The notes under the pieces are model-generated. The model worked only from the letters and a program-made list of their open reading frames with translations. It had not been told where the DNA came from and ran no database searches. DNA of 14,138 nt from Chloroflexota bacterium (GTDB taxonomy: Bacteria > Chloroflexota > Anaerolineae > Aggregatilineales > Phototrophicaceae), in the NCBI GenBank assembly GCA_026706395.1, contig JAPOYU010000132.1, positions 1 to 14,138 of the forward strand. Direction: 5' to 3'. How positions within the stretch are numbered: the stretch's first letter is position 1; every line of letters begins with the position of its first letter. Both the position numbers and the translations under genes were made by a program. Shown one piece after another: positions 1 through 6,201 of this stretch.

Positions 1-1
1 C

Positions 2-193
2 GATTGGATCGTCGACCAATACCGCGTCAAAACCGACAAACGCAGCGGCATCACGCACGATCCCAACGGCTATAGCGACGACCCGCAATACATCCTCAAG
101 CTCATCGAACGCGTCATCACCGTCAGCCTCCGCACCGTCGACATCGTTCAAGACCTCGCCAAACTCCCCTTCCGCCCCGAAACCACCGACTAA
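2..193 (+). CDS. C-terminal end of a type ISP-like restriction enzyme / predicted helicase (partial)
   Basis: Only the last 63 codons are in the window; the gene enters from the left edge in the frame beginning at base 2 and stops with TAA. The visible tail contains the phrases YRVKTDKRSGI and DPQYILKLIERVITVSL. They match the conserved C-terminus I recall for large type ISP restriction-modification proteins and related predicted helicases, where a helicase and an N6-adenine methylase domain precede a target-recognition region that ends this way. By family knowledge the whole protein would cut and methylate foreign DNA. The domains needed to prove that lie outside the window, so the function is an inference from the tail alone. 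Codon use is heavily NNC, like corA downstream. No terminator is evident after the stop. Confidence 0.6.
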   Translation, partial: DWIVDQYRVKTDKRSGITHDPNGYSDDPQYILKLIERVITVSLRTVDIVQDLAKLPFRPETTD

Positions 194-197
194 GCTT

Positions 198-240
198 TTC
201 TCTGTGCCCTCAATACACTCTGTGTCCTCGGTGGTTAATT
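198..240. repeat. Patterned 'CTCTGTG / CCTCGGTGGTTAA' intergenic element
   Basis: The + strand reads CTCTGTGCCCTC, a short spacer, then CTCTGTGTCCTCGGTGGTTAA. The - strand therefore reads as repeated codons for N-H-R-G-H-R, then a stop, then G-H-R-E-K. Very similar 'ACCACAGAGGACACAGAG' strings recur between genes in many unrelated bacterial genomes. That recurrence is recalled knowledge and was not searched here. The copy begins only a few bases after the stop of the restriction gene. Confidence 0.55.
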
Positions 241-303
241 TCTGCCTCCGCATCGAAATCCCCCAACACCCGAACATTTGCTCTAGCATCACCCACATAT
301 CCA

Positions 304-312
304 TGATATAAT
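304..312 (+). promoter_or_regulatory. Orphan extended -10 promoter (TGaTATAAT)
   Basis: TATAAT at 307-312 is a perfect -10 hexamer, preceded one base away by TG (304-305), giving an extended -10 that needs little -35 support. No good -35 lies 16-18 bases upstream. Transcription would begin near 319, about 380 bases before corA. It would produce either a long corA leader or a separate small RNA. It is one of the most AT-rich spots in an otherwise C-rich region. Confidence 0.4.
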
Positions 313-371
313 AGGTCCGTCCGCACATTAACAACCGCATAGCCCAGCCAACCGCCTTGCCGGAACCGGAA

Positions 372-429
372 CCTTATTGGACAAAAAATATTTCGCCCTC
401 CAATAAAACGCTCCAAAACTCCAATAAGG
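372..429. repeat. 9-bp perfect inverted repeat CCTTATTGG ... CCAATAAGG
   Basis: The arms at 372-380 and 421-429 are exact reverse complements, separated by 40 bases. A third partial copy of the arm (CCAATAA) begins at 400. The spacer is AT-rich at first (ACAAAAAATATTT). No T-run follows either arm, so it does not look like a rho-independent terminator. It could be a weak hairpin in a corA leader or a remnant of a small mobile repeat. Confidence 0.4.
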
Positions 430-552
430 CAGCCCGCCACCCACCCACATTTGCACAAAAACTTCTTCCCCGTGCAAATGCAAATGACCCGCCATTTCCG
501 CCGCAATCCCCCGCCACCACTCGCTTGCCGCCTTTGCACAACCGCCGAAACC

Positions 553-583
553 ATTTGCCCAAATCGCGCAAATCCGTGCAAAT
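553..583. repeat. Degenerate tandem GCAAAT units
   Basis: On the + strand TTTGCCCAAAT is followed by CGCGCAAAT and CCGTGCAAAT, an irregular 9-10-base period. Other GTGCAAA/TTTGCAC words occur nearby around 448-482 and 531-540. The units resemble the 'CCGTGCAAATCCGTG' strings found between genes in many bacteria (recalled, not searched). No function is implied. Confidence 0.35.
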
Positions 584-610
584 ATCGCTGATTTCCCTCT
601 GCGGCGACCA

Positions 611-686
611 AACTTCCCTCCATTGCGATGGGGGGACCGAGGGGGGTAAACTTCCCTCCATTGCGATGGGAGGACTGCGGGGGGTA
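611..686. repeat. 38-bp tandem duplication just upstream of corA
   Basis: Two adjacent copies, 611-648 and 649-686, agree at 35 of 38 positions by direct reading. Both start AACTTCCCTCCATTGCGATGGG and end GGGGGGTA. Inside each copy TCCCTCCAT and ATGGGAGGA-like arms flank TGCG, so the unit can fold into a small hairpin with some wobble pairs. The second copy ends 11 bases before the corA start codon, so the duplication forms the immediate upstream region of corA. Confidence 0.75.
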
Positions 687-690
687 AAAT
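685..690 (+). promoter_or_regulatory. Possible -10 (TAAAAT) for a leaderless corA transcript
   Basis: TAAAAT starts at the end of the second 38-bp repeat and lies 7 bases before the corA ATG, the spacing expected if transcription starts at the start codon. There is no Shine-Dalgarno between it and the ATG. No convincing -35 is visible, so the call is tentative. Confidence 0.25.
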
Positions 691-697
691 CGCGCCC

Positions 698-1615
698 ATG
701 ACCACCCGCGAAATCTCCCACAACAACCTCACTTGGATCGACATCGTCCATCCCAATGCCGCCGATGTCGAAGCCCTGCATAACCGCTTCCCGCATTTCC
801 ACCCGCTCAATCTCGAGGACATCGTCAGCCCCATCGAACGGCCCAAGCTCGATCAAGACGACGACTACCTCTTCGTCGTCCTGCACTTCCCGCTCTGGGA
901 CGTCGGCGCCGAGCTCTCCCGCGCCAGCGAGGTCGATATCTTCGTCGGCCGCGACTTCGTCGTCACCGTGCACAACGGCAGCTTGCCGCCCCTCGCCGCC
1001 GCCTTCGAGGCCTGCCAGGCGGATGCGAACGAACGCGCCGGACTGCTCGGCCGCGGCGCCAACCACCTCTTCTACACCCTCATTGACCAGCTCGTCGACT
1101 ACATCTTCCCCATCCTCAACAAGGTCGACCGGCGCGTCCACGCCATCGAAGACGCCCTCTTCGCATCGGACGCCAAGCGCGTCATCCAGGAGATCGCCTT
1201 GCTGCGCCGCGATATCATCTCCCTCCGCCGCATCATCCGCGGGCAGATACCCATCGTGCAGCAGCTCGAAACCTGCGAGCACCCCATCCTGCACGAGCAC
1301 ATGGAGGAGTACTTCGGCGACATCGTCGATCACCTCTTCAAGCTCCGCGATATCGCCGAGGAGAACTTCGAGGTCATCAACAGCTTCGCCGATACTGCCG
1401 ATACGCTCGCCGGCTACCGCATCAACGAGGTCATGCGCATCCTCACCGTCATCTCCGTCATCATGCTGCCCCTCACGCTCATCTCCAGCATCTACGGCAT
1501 GAACATCGCGCTCCCCTTCGCCGATGACCCGCGCGCCTTCGCCCTGGCAGCCGGCATCATGGTCCTCATCGCTCTGCTCATGCTGCTCTATTTCCGCCGC
1601 CGCCACTGGCTCTAG
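698..1615 (+). CDS. corA: CorA-family magnesium/divalent cation transporter
   Basis: This 305-residue protein has the family's usual length. A soluble cytoplasmic domain (about 1-240) is followed by two membrane helices, about 246-265 and 280-299, and a short basic tail RRRHWL. The signature YGMN at 266-269 ends the first helix and by family knowledge forms the selectivity mouth of a pentameric Mg2+/Co2+ channel. The loop after GMN lacks the MPEL motif of classical CorA and reads IALPFADD, so ion preference cannot be fixed from sequence. The long charged helix leading to the pore runs roughly 180-240. The ATG has no Shine-Dalgarno but follows a possible -10 box. rnd starts 8 bases after the stop, suggesting co-transcription. 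Third codon positions are overwhelmingly C, unlike genes further right. Confidence 0.93.
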   Translation: MTTREISHNNLTWIDIVHPNAADVEALHNRFPHFHPLNLEDIVSPIERPKLDQDDDYLFVVLHFPLWDVGAELSRASEVDIFVGRDFVVTVHNGSLPPLAAAFEACQADANERAGLLGRGANHLFYTLIDQLVDYIFPILNKVDRRVHAIEDALFASDAKRVIQEIALLRRDIISLRRIIRGQIPIVQQLETCEHPILHEHMEEYFGDIVDHLFKLRDIAEENFEVINSFADTADTLAGYRINEVMRILTVISVIMLPLTLISSIYGMNIALPFADDPRAFALAAGIMVLIALLMLLYFRRRHWL

Positions 1616-1623
1616 ACCGGCTC

Positions 1624-2754
1624 ATGCTCGCCCCCGCCGCCACCATCGACGACCGACGCGCCCTCGCCGCCGCGGTCCAGCGCCTGAGCGCCCAGCCGCG
1701 CATCGCCTGCGATACCGAGTCCAACAGCCTGCACGCCTACCGCGGCCGCACCTGCCTCATCCAGTTCTCGACGCCGGCTGAGGACCTGCTGATCGATCCT
1801 CTCGCCATCGCCGATGTGGGCGCCCTCGCCCCCGTCTTCGCCGACCCGGCCATCGAGATCGTCTTCCACGCCGCCGAATACGACCTCATCTGCCTCAAGC
1901 GCGACTTCGACTTCGATGTGCGCGGCGTCTTCGATACGATGGCGGCCGCCCGCGTCTGCGGCTACCAGCGCATTGGCTTGGGCAACATGCTGGAAGATCT
2001 GCTCTGCGTCCGCCACGGCAAGAAGCATCAGACCGACGATTGGGCCCGCCGCCCCCTGCCGGCCAGCTATCGCCGCTACGCCCAGATGGACACGCATTAC
2101 CTGCTGCCCCTGCGCGACGCCTTGCACGCTGAACTCAGCGCCGCCGACCGCCTCGAAGAAGCCCGCGAATACTTCGATGATGTGGCGCGCTTCGAGCTGA
2201 AATCGGAGGACTTCGACCCCGATGGTTTCTGGAATCTTTTTCGCCCGAATTCTCTCGACAGGCAGCAGATCGCAGTTCTGCGCGAGCTCTACATCCTGCG
2301 TGACGAACTGGCGCAGTCGGTCGACCATCCGCCGCATCGCCTCATCAGCAACAAGACGCTGCTGCAGCTGGCCAAGTCCCAGCCGAAGTCGCTCAAGCGG
2401 CTGCATGCGGTGCGCGGCTTGCCGGCCTGGCTCCTCCGTCAAAGCGGGGACGAATTCATCGAAGCGGTTAAGCACGGCTTGGCCAGCCGCCTGACGCACA
2501 AGCCGCCGCGGCAAGAGCCGATCCCGCAAGCGATCGTCGATCGTTACAGCGCCCTGGTCAACTGGCGCAAGGAGGCGGCCGCCGCCCGCGGCGTCGAGTC
2601 CGATGTCATCATCAGCCGGGACGCGCTCTGGGCCATCGCTCGCCGCAAACCGCGCTCGGTCGCCGAGCTGGGCGGCATCCGCGGCTTGGGTCCCTGGCGC
2701 CGGCGGACCTACGGCGCTGCGCTCATCGCTGCCGTCAACGGGCGCGCCGGCTGA
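1624..2754 (+). CDS. rnd: RNase D-like 3'-5' exoribonuclease with two HRDC domains
   Basis: This 376-residue protein has an N-terminal DEDDy exonuclease domain (about 5-195). Expected metal ligands are visible: D30 and E32 in CDTESN, D87 in HAAEYDL, and Y152/D156 in YAQMDTHYL. Two HRDC regions follow (about 212-290 and 300-375). This is the RNase D arrangement, and the length is that of the family. By family knowledge it trims the 3' ends of tRNA precursors and other stable RNAs in the cytoplasm. It starts 8 bases after corA and ends 6 bases before the NUDIX gene, so the three probably share a transcript. No strong Shine-Dalgarno is present. Base composition changes inside this gene: the first half is C-rich on the + strand, the second half balanced. 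Confidence 0.92.
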   Translation: MLAPAATIDDRRALAAAVQRLSAQPRIACDTESNSLHAYRGRTCLIQFSTPAEDLLIDPLAIADVGALAPVFADPAIEIVFHAAEYDLICLKRDFDFDVRGVFDTMAAARVCGYQRIGLGNMLEDLLCVRHGKKHQTDDWARRPLPASYRRYAQMDTHYLLPLRDALHAELSAADRLEEAREYFDDVARFELKSEDFDPDGFWNLFRPNSLDRQQIAVLRELYILRDELAQSVDHPPHRLISNKTLLQLAKSQPKSLKRLHAVRGLPAWLLRQSGDEFIEAVKHGLASRLTHKPPRQEPIPQAIVDRYSALVNWRKEAAAARGVESDVIISRDALWAIARRKPRSVAELGGIRGLGPWRRRTYGAALIAAVNGRAG

Positions 2755-2760
2755 CGCGTC

Positions 2761-3453
2761 ATGGCGCCGCATCACGCCCGCCTCCCGTGCTGGGGCGACA
2801 AGACGCCCGACGAGAAGCTGGACGCGCTCCGCCATCTGACGCTCGACCTCTACGGCTATCAGTTCAGTCAGGCCCGCGGGGATGTCCTGGCGCTGCTGGC
2901 TGCGCACCAGCCGGCGGACGAGAAGGAAGCCCGCGATATCGAGCGTATCAAGACGCTGATCGAGGCGCATCCGAATATCTTCAGCATGAATTGCGAGGTC
3001 GGGCATGTCACCGCTTCCGCCGCCATCATCGAGCCGCGCGCGCGGCGGACGCTGCTGCACTATCACAAGCGCTTGGGGCGCTGGCTGCAGGTGGGAGGGC
3101 ACGCCGAATACGAGACCGACTTCGCTCAAGTGGCCCTGAGAGAAGCGCGTGAGGAGACCGGCCTGCCCGACCTGGAACACTTCCCGCCTGGCGAAGCGCC
3201 GGCGCCGATAGATTACGATGTGCATACGATTCCCCAGAGCGGCGACGCGCCGGAGCACCTGCACCTTGATTTCCGTTACGTCCTGATGACGCGTCAGCCG
3301 GAAGCCCTCGCGCCCGCGCAAAGCGAATCAACCCGGTTCCGCTGGCTCAACTCCGCCGAAATGTTGGATGCGGGGGCTGCCATCGATGACTCGCTGCGCC
3401 GCCTGCTGCGCAAGGCATTCGCACTGCTGCCATCCGAGGAGGCTGACCGGTAG
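2761..3453 (+). CDS. NUDIX hydrolase
   Basis: This 230-residue protein has a NUDIX box at 113-135 (GHAEYETDFAQVALREAREE then TGL). The REUxEExGU core is intact (R127, E128, E131, E132, G134), which in the family binds the divalent metal and pyrophosphate. The earlier conserved Glu of the box (seventh position) is Thr119, with Glu118 one place before it. A later DVHTIP...PEHLHLDFRYV stretch (153-174) is typical of a bacterial NUDIX subgroup. About 75 residues precede the NUDIX fold and look helical. Members hydrolyse nucleoside diphosphates linked to another moiety; the substrate here cannot be told. It starts 6 bases after rnd and is probably the last gene of the corA-rnd unit. The ATG has no clear ribosome site. 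Confidence 0.88.
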   Translation: MAPHHARLPCWGDKTPDEKLDALRHLTLDLYGYQFSQARGDVLALLAAHQPADEKEARDIERIKTLIEAHPNIFSMNCEVGHVTASAAIIEPRARRTLLHYHKRLGRWLQVGGHAEYETDFAQVALREAREETGLPDLEHFPPGEAPAPIDYDVHTIPQSGDAPEHLHLDFRYVLMTRQPEALAPAQSESTRFRWLNSAEMLDAGAAIDDSLRRLLRKAFALLPSEEADR

Positions 3454-3475
3454 TATCGCCGCCGCCGAGCGGCTG

Positions 3476-3493
3476 TGTTACACTTCGAAGTGT
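3476..3493 (+). promoter_or_regulatory. Extended -10 promoter overlapping a perfect 14-bp palindrome before the uracil-DNA glycosylase gene
   Basis: TGTTACACT (3476-3484) fits an extended -10 (TG, one base, TACACT). ACACTTCGAAGTGT (3480-3493) is an exact palindrome that overlaps the -10 and the expected transcription start near 3490. A dyad at this place is the classic position for a repressor. It differs from the usual LexA boxes (CTG-N10-CAG or GAAC-N4-GTTC), so the regulator is unknown. No -35 match is seen. Confidence 0.45.
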
Positions 3494-3516
3494 TGGCGAG
3501 AGAAAGCGGGACAAGC

Positions 3517-4149
3517 ATGTCGTCTGACCGGACCGAGCAAATGCGCGCCATCAGGGACGCGCTGGTCAACCTTAGAGAGTCGCCGCTATACGAATACCGC
3601 CAGCGCAATAACTACTTCCCCGTGATCGGGCAGGGCAGCCACCATGCCGATATCATGTTTATCGGCGAGGCGCCGGGCAAGAACGAAGCGGAGACCGGCC
3701 GTCCATTCTGTGGCGCGTCCGGCCGTGTTCTGGACGAATTGCTGGCGTCTATCGACCTGGATCGTCAAGACGTTTATGTGACCAATATAGTCAAGGATCG
3801 CCCGCCCAACAACCGCGATCCGCTGAAAACAGAAATCGACCTGTACGCGCCCTTCCTCGAACGGCAGATCGGCATCATCCAGCCGAAAGTCATCGCCACG
3901 CTGGGCCGCTTCTCGATGGAGTTCATCCTGCGGCGCTTCGGCGCCTTCCAGGCCAATCAGAAGATCAGCCAGCTGCACGGCCAGGTCATCAAAGTGCGCA
4001 CCGCTTACGGACGGGCGTCGGTCGTGCCGCAGTATCATCCGGCGGCGGCGCTGTACAACGCCAGCCAACGCGAAACGCTGGAGAAGGACTTCCAGGTTTT
4101 GAAACAGTTCGTGACTAAAGAAGAACCAGGTACAATGAGGTTGCTCTAG
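3517..4149 (+). CDS. Family 4-like uracil-DNA glycosylase lacking the Fe-S cysteines
   Basis: From ATG 3517 the product is 210 residues. A GTG at 3475 in the same frame would add 14 residues, but that start lies on the promoter and palindrome, so the ATG is preferred. Motif 1, GEAPGKNEAETGRPFCGASG, is at about 50-69 and motif 2, HPAAALYN, at about 174-181. These are the uracil pocket and catalytic loops of family 4 (UDGa) enzymes, which remove uracil from DNA. That family normally has four cysteines holding a 4Fe-4S cluster. Here the N-terminal CxxC is absent, the usual CRPPgNR reads DRPPNNR, and the fourth position reads EIDLYAPFL with Tyr. The only cysteine is inside motif 1. It sits 63 bases after the NUDIX stop and 26 before the Uma2 gene. 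Confidence 0.85.
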   Translation: MSSDRTEQMRAIRDALVNLRESPLYEYRQRNNYFPVIGQGSHHADIMFIGEAPGKNEAETGRPFCGASGRVLDELLASIDLDRQDVYVTNIVKDRPPNNRDPLKTEIDLYAPFLERQIGIIQPKVIATLGRFSMEFILRRFGAFQANQKISQLHGQVIKVRTAYGRASVVPQYHPAAALYNASQRETLEKDFQVLKQFVTKEEPGTMRLL

Positions 4150-4175
4150 CCCGTCAAGCGCAGGATTGCTTTCCG

Positions 4176-4742
4176 GTGGTCACAGAAAATAAATGTATCA
4201 GCGCGGATGAGTTTCTGGATATTGTCCGAGCGCCAGCATACGATGATCGCCTGGTCGAGTTAATCAACGGGGAAATCGTCGAGCTTCCTCTGCATGGAGC
4301 AGAGCACGGCGTGACTGTTGCGAATTTGGCTGCCAGGATTGGGAAGTACATATTTGACAACGACCTGGGGCACGCTTTCCTAGGCGGCATGGGTTACGTT
4401 GTTGAAAAGAGCTCCACCGGTTGCGACACAATTCGAGGATTGGACTTTGCCTATGTTAGCAAGGGCAGAGCGCCCGAATCCTGGGGAGACGACTGGCTGG
4501 AAACCCCGCCTGATTTGGTGGTAGAAGTCGTCGAGTATTGCGATTCTGCCTCATATATTCAACTCAAAGTCATGCAAATATTGAAGTCGGGCACGCCACA
4601 GGTCTGGACGATTTCCCCCGAAAATAAAACGCTTGTCGTTCACTGCGCTTCTTGCTCAACAACTCTCGAAGAATTCGACACGGTTACTGGTGGGGACATT
4701 CTGCCCGGTTTCACAAAACTCGTCGCCGATTTCTTCGAGTAG
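4176..4742 (+). CDS. Uma2-family putative restriction endonuclease (DUF820, PD-(D/E)XK fold)
   Basis: The 188-residue product has the Uma2 layout: an opening SADEFLDIV...RLVELINGEIVEL, a central IRGLDFAYVSKGR, then PPDLVVEVVEYCD and IQLKVMQILKSGTPQVWTISP. Candidate catalytic residues of the PD-(D/E)XK fold are D90, E117 and K131. Two family motifs are altered: the usual R-x-PD reads RGLD, and the usual VEV(L/I)SPSD reads VEVVEYCD. Activity is therefore uncertain. Uma2 genes are abundant in Cyanobacteria and Chloroflexota, often as scattered single copies, and their cellular role is not settled. The GTG start has an AGGA 10 bases upstream. Base composition is more AT-rich than its neighbours, hinting at a separate origin. 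YdcF starts 22 bases after the stop. Confidence 0.85.
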   Translation: MVTENKCISADEFLDIVRAPAYDDRLVELINGEIVELPLHGAEHGVTVANLAARIGKYIFDNDLGHAFLGGMGYVVEKSSTGCDTIRGLDFAYVSKGRAPESWGDDWLETPPDLVVEVVEYCDSASYIQLKVMQILKSGTPQVWTISPENKTLVVHCASCSTTLEEFDTVTGGDILPGFTKLVADFFE

Positions 4743-4764
4743 TACGACGCCACATCGTTTGCTC

Positions 4765-5439
4765 ATGACGCCAACGTATATAGAAGCAGTACACGTCGAC
4801 GAACTTGTGCAAGTGCTCTGGGACTACTTGCTGGTCAATCACGAGTTGCGACAGGCGGACTGCATACTCGTGCTGGGCAGCCACGACATCCGCGTCGCCG
4901 ACTACGCCATCGAGTTGTATCGGGCGGGTTACGCCCCTTATCTGCTGTTTTCAGGCGGCGTCGTGCAGCGGAACGCCTCGCTGGACGTCTTCTGGGATGC
5001 GACCGAGGCGGAGGTCTTCGCCCGATTGGCTCGGGAGAAGGGCGTAGCGCATGACCGGATCCTCATCGAGAACCGATCGACCAATACAGGCGAGAATATC
5101 CGCTTCAGCCGCCGTCTGATCGAGTCAATGGGTCTGGACTTCCGAAGTTTCATCCTGGCGCAGAAGCCCTACATGGAGCGGCGCGTGCTGGCGACCGTGC
5201 TCAAGCAATGGGGCGAGGGGGACTATATCGTGACATCGCCGCCGCTTTCATGCGCCGAGTATCTCAATGGCGATCTGCCGCGCGAGGCGGTCATTCAGCA
5301 CATCGTCGGGGATTTTCAGCGGGTCAAGGTCTACGGCGAGAATGGTTTTCAGGCGCCGCAGGAGATTCCGGCCGCGGCTTGGGATGCTTTTGAGCGGCTG
5401 GTCGCGCTGGGTTATGATGAGCGGCTAGTCGAAGCTTAA
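4765..5439 (+). CDS. YdcF/SanA-like DUF218 protein
   Basis: From ATG 4765 the product is 224 residues. Frame extension to 4633 overlaps the Uma2 gene and adds a low-complexity Ser-rich leader, so it was rejected. DUF218 landmarks are present: CILVLGSHD (33-41), YLLFSGG (59-65), and ENRSTNTGENIRFS (102-115), the family's E..STNT.EN signature. The family is a Rossmann-like fold; some members bind S-adenosylmethionine and some act in envelope or polyprenyl-carrier biology. No membrane helix precedes the domain here, unlike ElyC or SanA, so a cytoplasmic protein is expected. No Shine-Dalgarno is visible before the ATG. It is the last gene of the rightward run, and its stop lies 4 bases from the stop of the convergent neighbour. 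Confidence 0.85.
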   Translation: MTPTYIEAVHVDELVQVLWDYLLVNHELRQADCILVLGSHDIRVADYAIELYRAGYAPYLLFSGGVVQRNASLDVFWDATEAEVFARLAREKGVAHDRILIENRSTNTGENIRFSRRLIESMGLDFRSFILAQKPYMERRVLATVLKQWGEGDYIVTSPPLSCAEYLNGDLPREAVIQHIVGDFQRVKVYGENGFQAPQEIPAAAWDAFERLVALGYDERLVEA

Positions 5440-5443
5440 GCGC

Positions 5444-6184
5444 TCAATCTGGGAGATTGAGGTCAAGCAGAATCGCGGCATGGTCGCTCAATCCACCAGA
5501 TTCCGCGTTCTTTCCCCAATCGTATGTGCACGATGTTACACACGGCTGTAGCTCGGCATTGACGAATGCTTGGTCGAGTCGATAACCGTTACCGTAGGGT
5601 GAATACCATGTTGGCGTGTTTGCATTAGGGTGAAAACTGCGATAAATGTCGTGCCATCCCAGGCTACTCATTGGTTTCATAAAAGATTCGTTGTACTCGA
5701 CCGAGTTTTCAGTCTCTTCATCGAGACCTGAGATACCAGCGTTAGTATCTCCGATAATCACACCTCGACCCAGTTGCCAATCTCTGGTGACGTTTAGAAG
5801 CGCCGCATAGTACTCTAGCCTGCCAAGATAAATGCTCCAAGGTGCATGCATCACCCCAACGTGAATGACAGGATCCGTCTCTACTTTGGCGAGCAGCCAG
5901 TACAAGTCACCATAGGGCACTTCTGGTAACGATTGGGCGACGTGATTCAACTTGAAGCGGCTCGCAAGAAATACAGCATTCCAGGTCGGTTCGTCGGCGT
6001 TCACCGCCGAAACCTGGTGTTCGTAGCCTTCATCGAACAGACGCTGCACAATCGATTGGCTGGGCGCCGTCCCGCGAAACTCGGCCAGGGCGATGATGTC
6101 CGGATTCCATTCGAGAATCTGCTCGACTATATTGCCGGCGCGACTGCCGCCGCCGTGCTTGATATTCCAGAAGAGAATGCGCAT
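5444..6184 (-). CDS. Endonuclease/exonuclease/phosphatase-fold protein
   Basis: This 246-residue protein shows the full catalytic set of the EEP superfamily: N7 in WNIKHGG, E35 in LAEF, H113 in VMHAPW, D146 and N148 in IIGDTN, D204 in RLDQAF, and D234/H235 in LSDHAAI. The fold hydrolyses phosphodiesters or phosphomonoesters with a divalent metal; targets range from abasic DNA to phosphoinositides, and the substrate is not clear here. No signal peptide is present, so it is probably cytoplasmic. The start has AGGTGA just upstream. It follows abgB with a 17-base gap on the same strand, suggesting co-transcription. Base composition is more AT-rich than abgB, so it may have been acquired separately. 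Confidence 0.87.
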   Translation of the reverse strand: MRILFWNIKHGGGSRAGNIVEQILEWNPDIIALAEFRGTAPSQSIVQRLFDEGYEHQVSAVNADEPTWNAVFLASRFKLNHVAQSLPEVPYGDLYWLLAKVETDPVIHVGVMHAPWSIYLGRLEYYAALLNVTRDWQLGRGVIIGDTNAGISGLDEETENSVEYNESFMKPMSSLGWHDIYRSFHPNANTPTWYSPYGNGYRLDQAFVNAELQPCVTSCTYDWGKNAESGGLSDHAAILLDLNLPD

Positions 6185-6201
6185 CGACGCTCACCTCGTC
6201 G

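Larger units (their letters stand above)
194..697. other. 504-base non-coding, repeat-bearing region between the restriction gene and corA
   Basis: No credible gene is seen here. The open frames that cross it on both strands have low-complexity translations rich in Pro, Asn and Arg, or are antisense continuations of corA. The stretch is strongly C-rich on the + strand (bases 481-540 hold 29 C and 9 G by hand count). It contains a patterned CTCTGTG element, an extended -10 promoter, a 9-bp inverted repeat, degenerate GCAAAT units and a 38-bp tandem duplication, each listed separately. No riboswitch fold could be recognised by eye. Confidence 0.7.

Noticed and set aside
313..697. Mg2+-sensing riboswitch (M-box) before corA
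   Set aside because: No recognisable M-box core could be read by eye; only unrelated repeats are seen, so it is not claimed.
374..1606. 410-codon open frame on the - strand, antisense to corA
   Set aside because: Its translation is a run of Asp, Glu, Val, Ala and Gly typical of the reverse complement of a C-rich gene, while corA on the + strand has clear family motifs.
2200..2800. Replication origin at the skew change
   Set aside because: The region is coding throughout, no cluster of DnaA boxes (TTATCCACA-like) was noticed, and no dnaA, dnaN or gyr genes are nearby.
1612..3321. 569-codon open frame on the - strand, antisense to rnd and the NUDIX gene
   Set aside because: It spans two well-supported + strand genes and shows no recognisable domain.
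4633..4764. N-terminal extension of the YdcF-like protein
   Set aside because: It overlaps the Uma2 gene, is Ser-rich and does not fit the family; ATG 4765 gives a normal DUF218 length.
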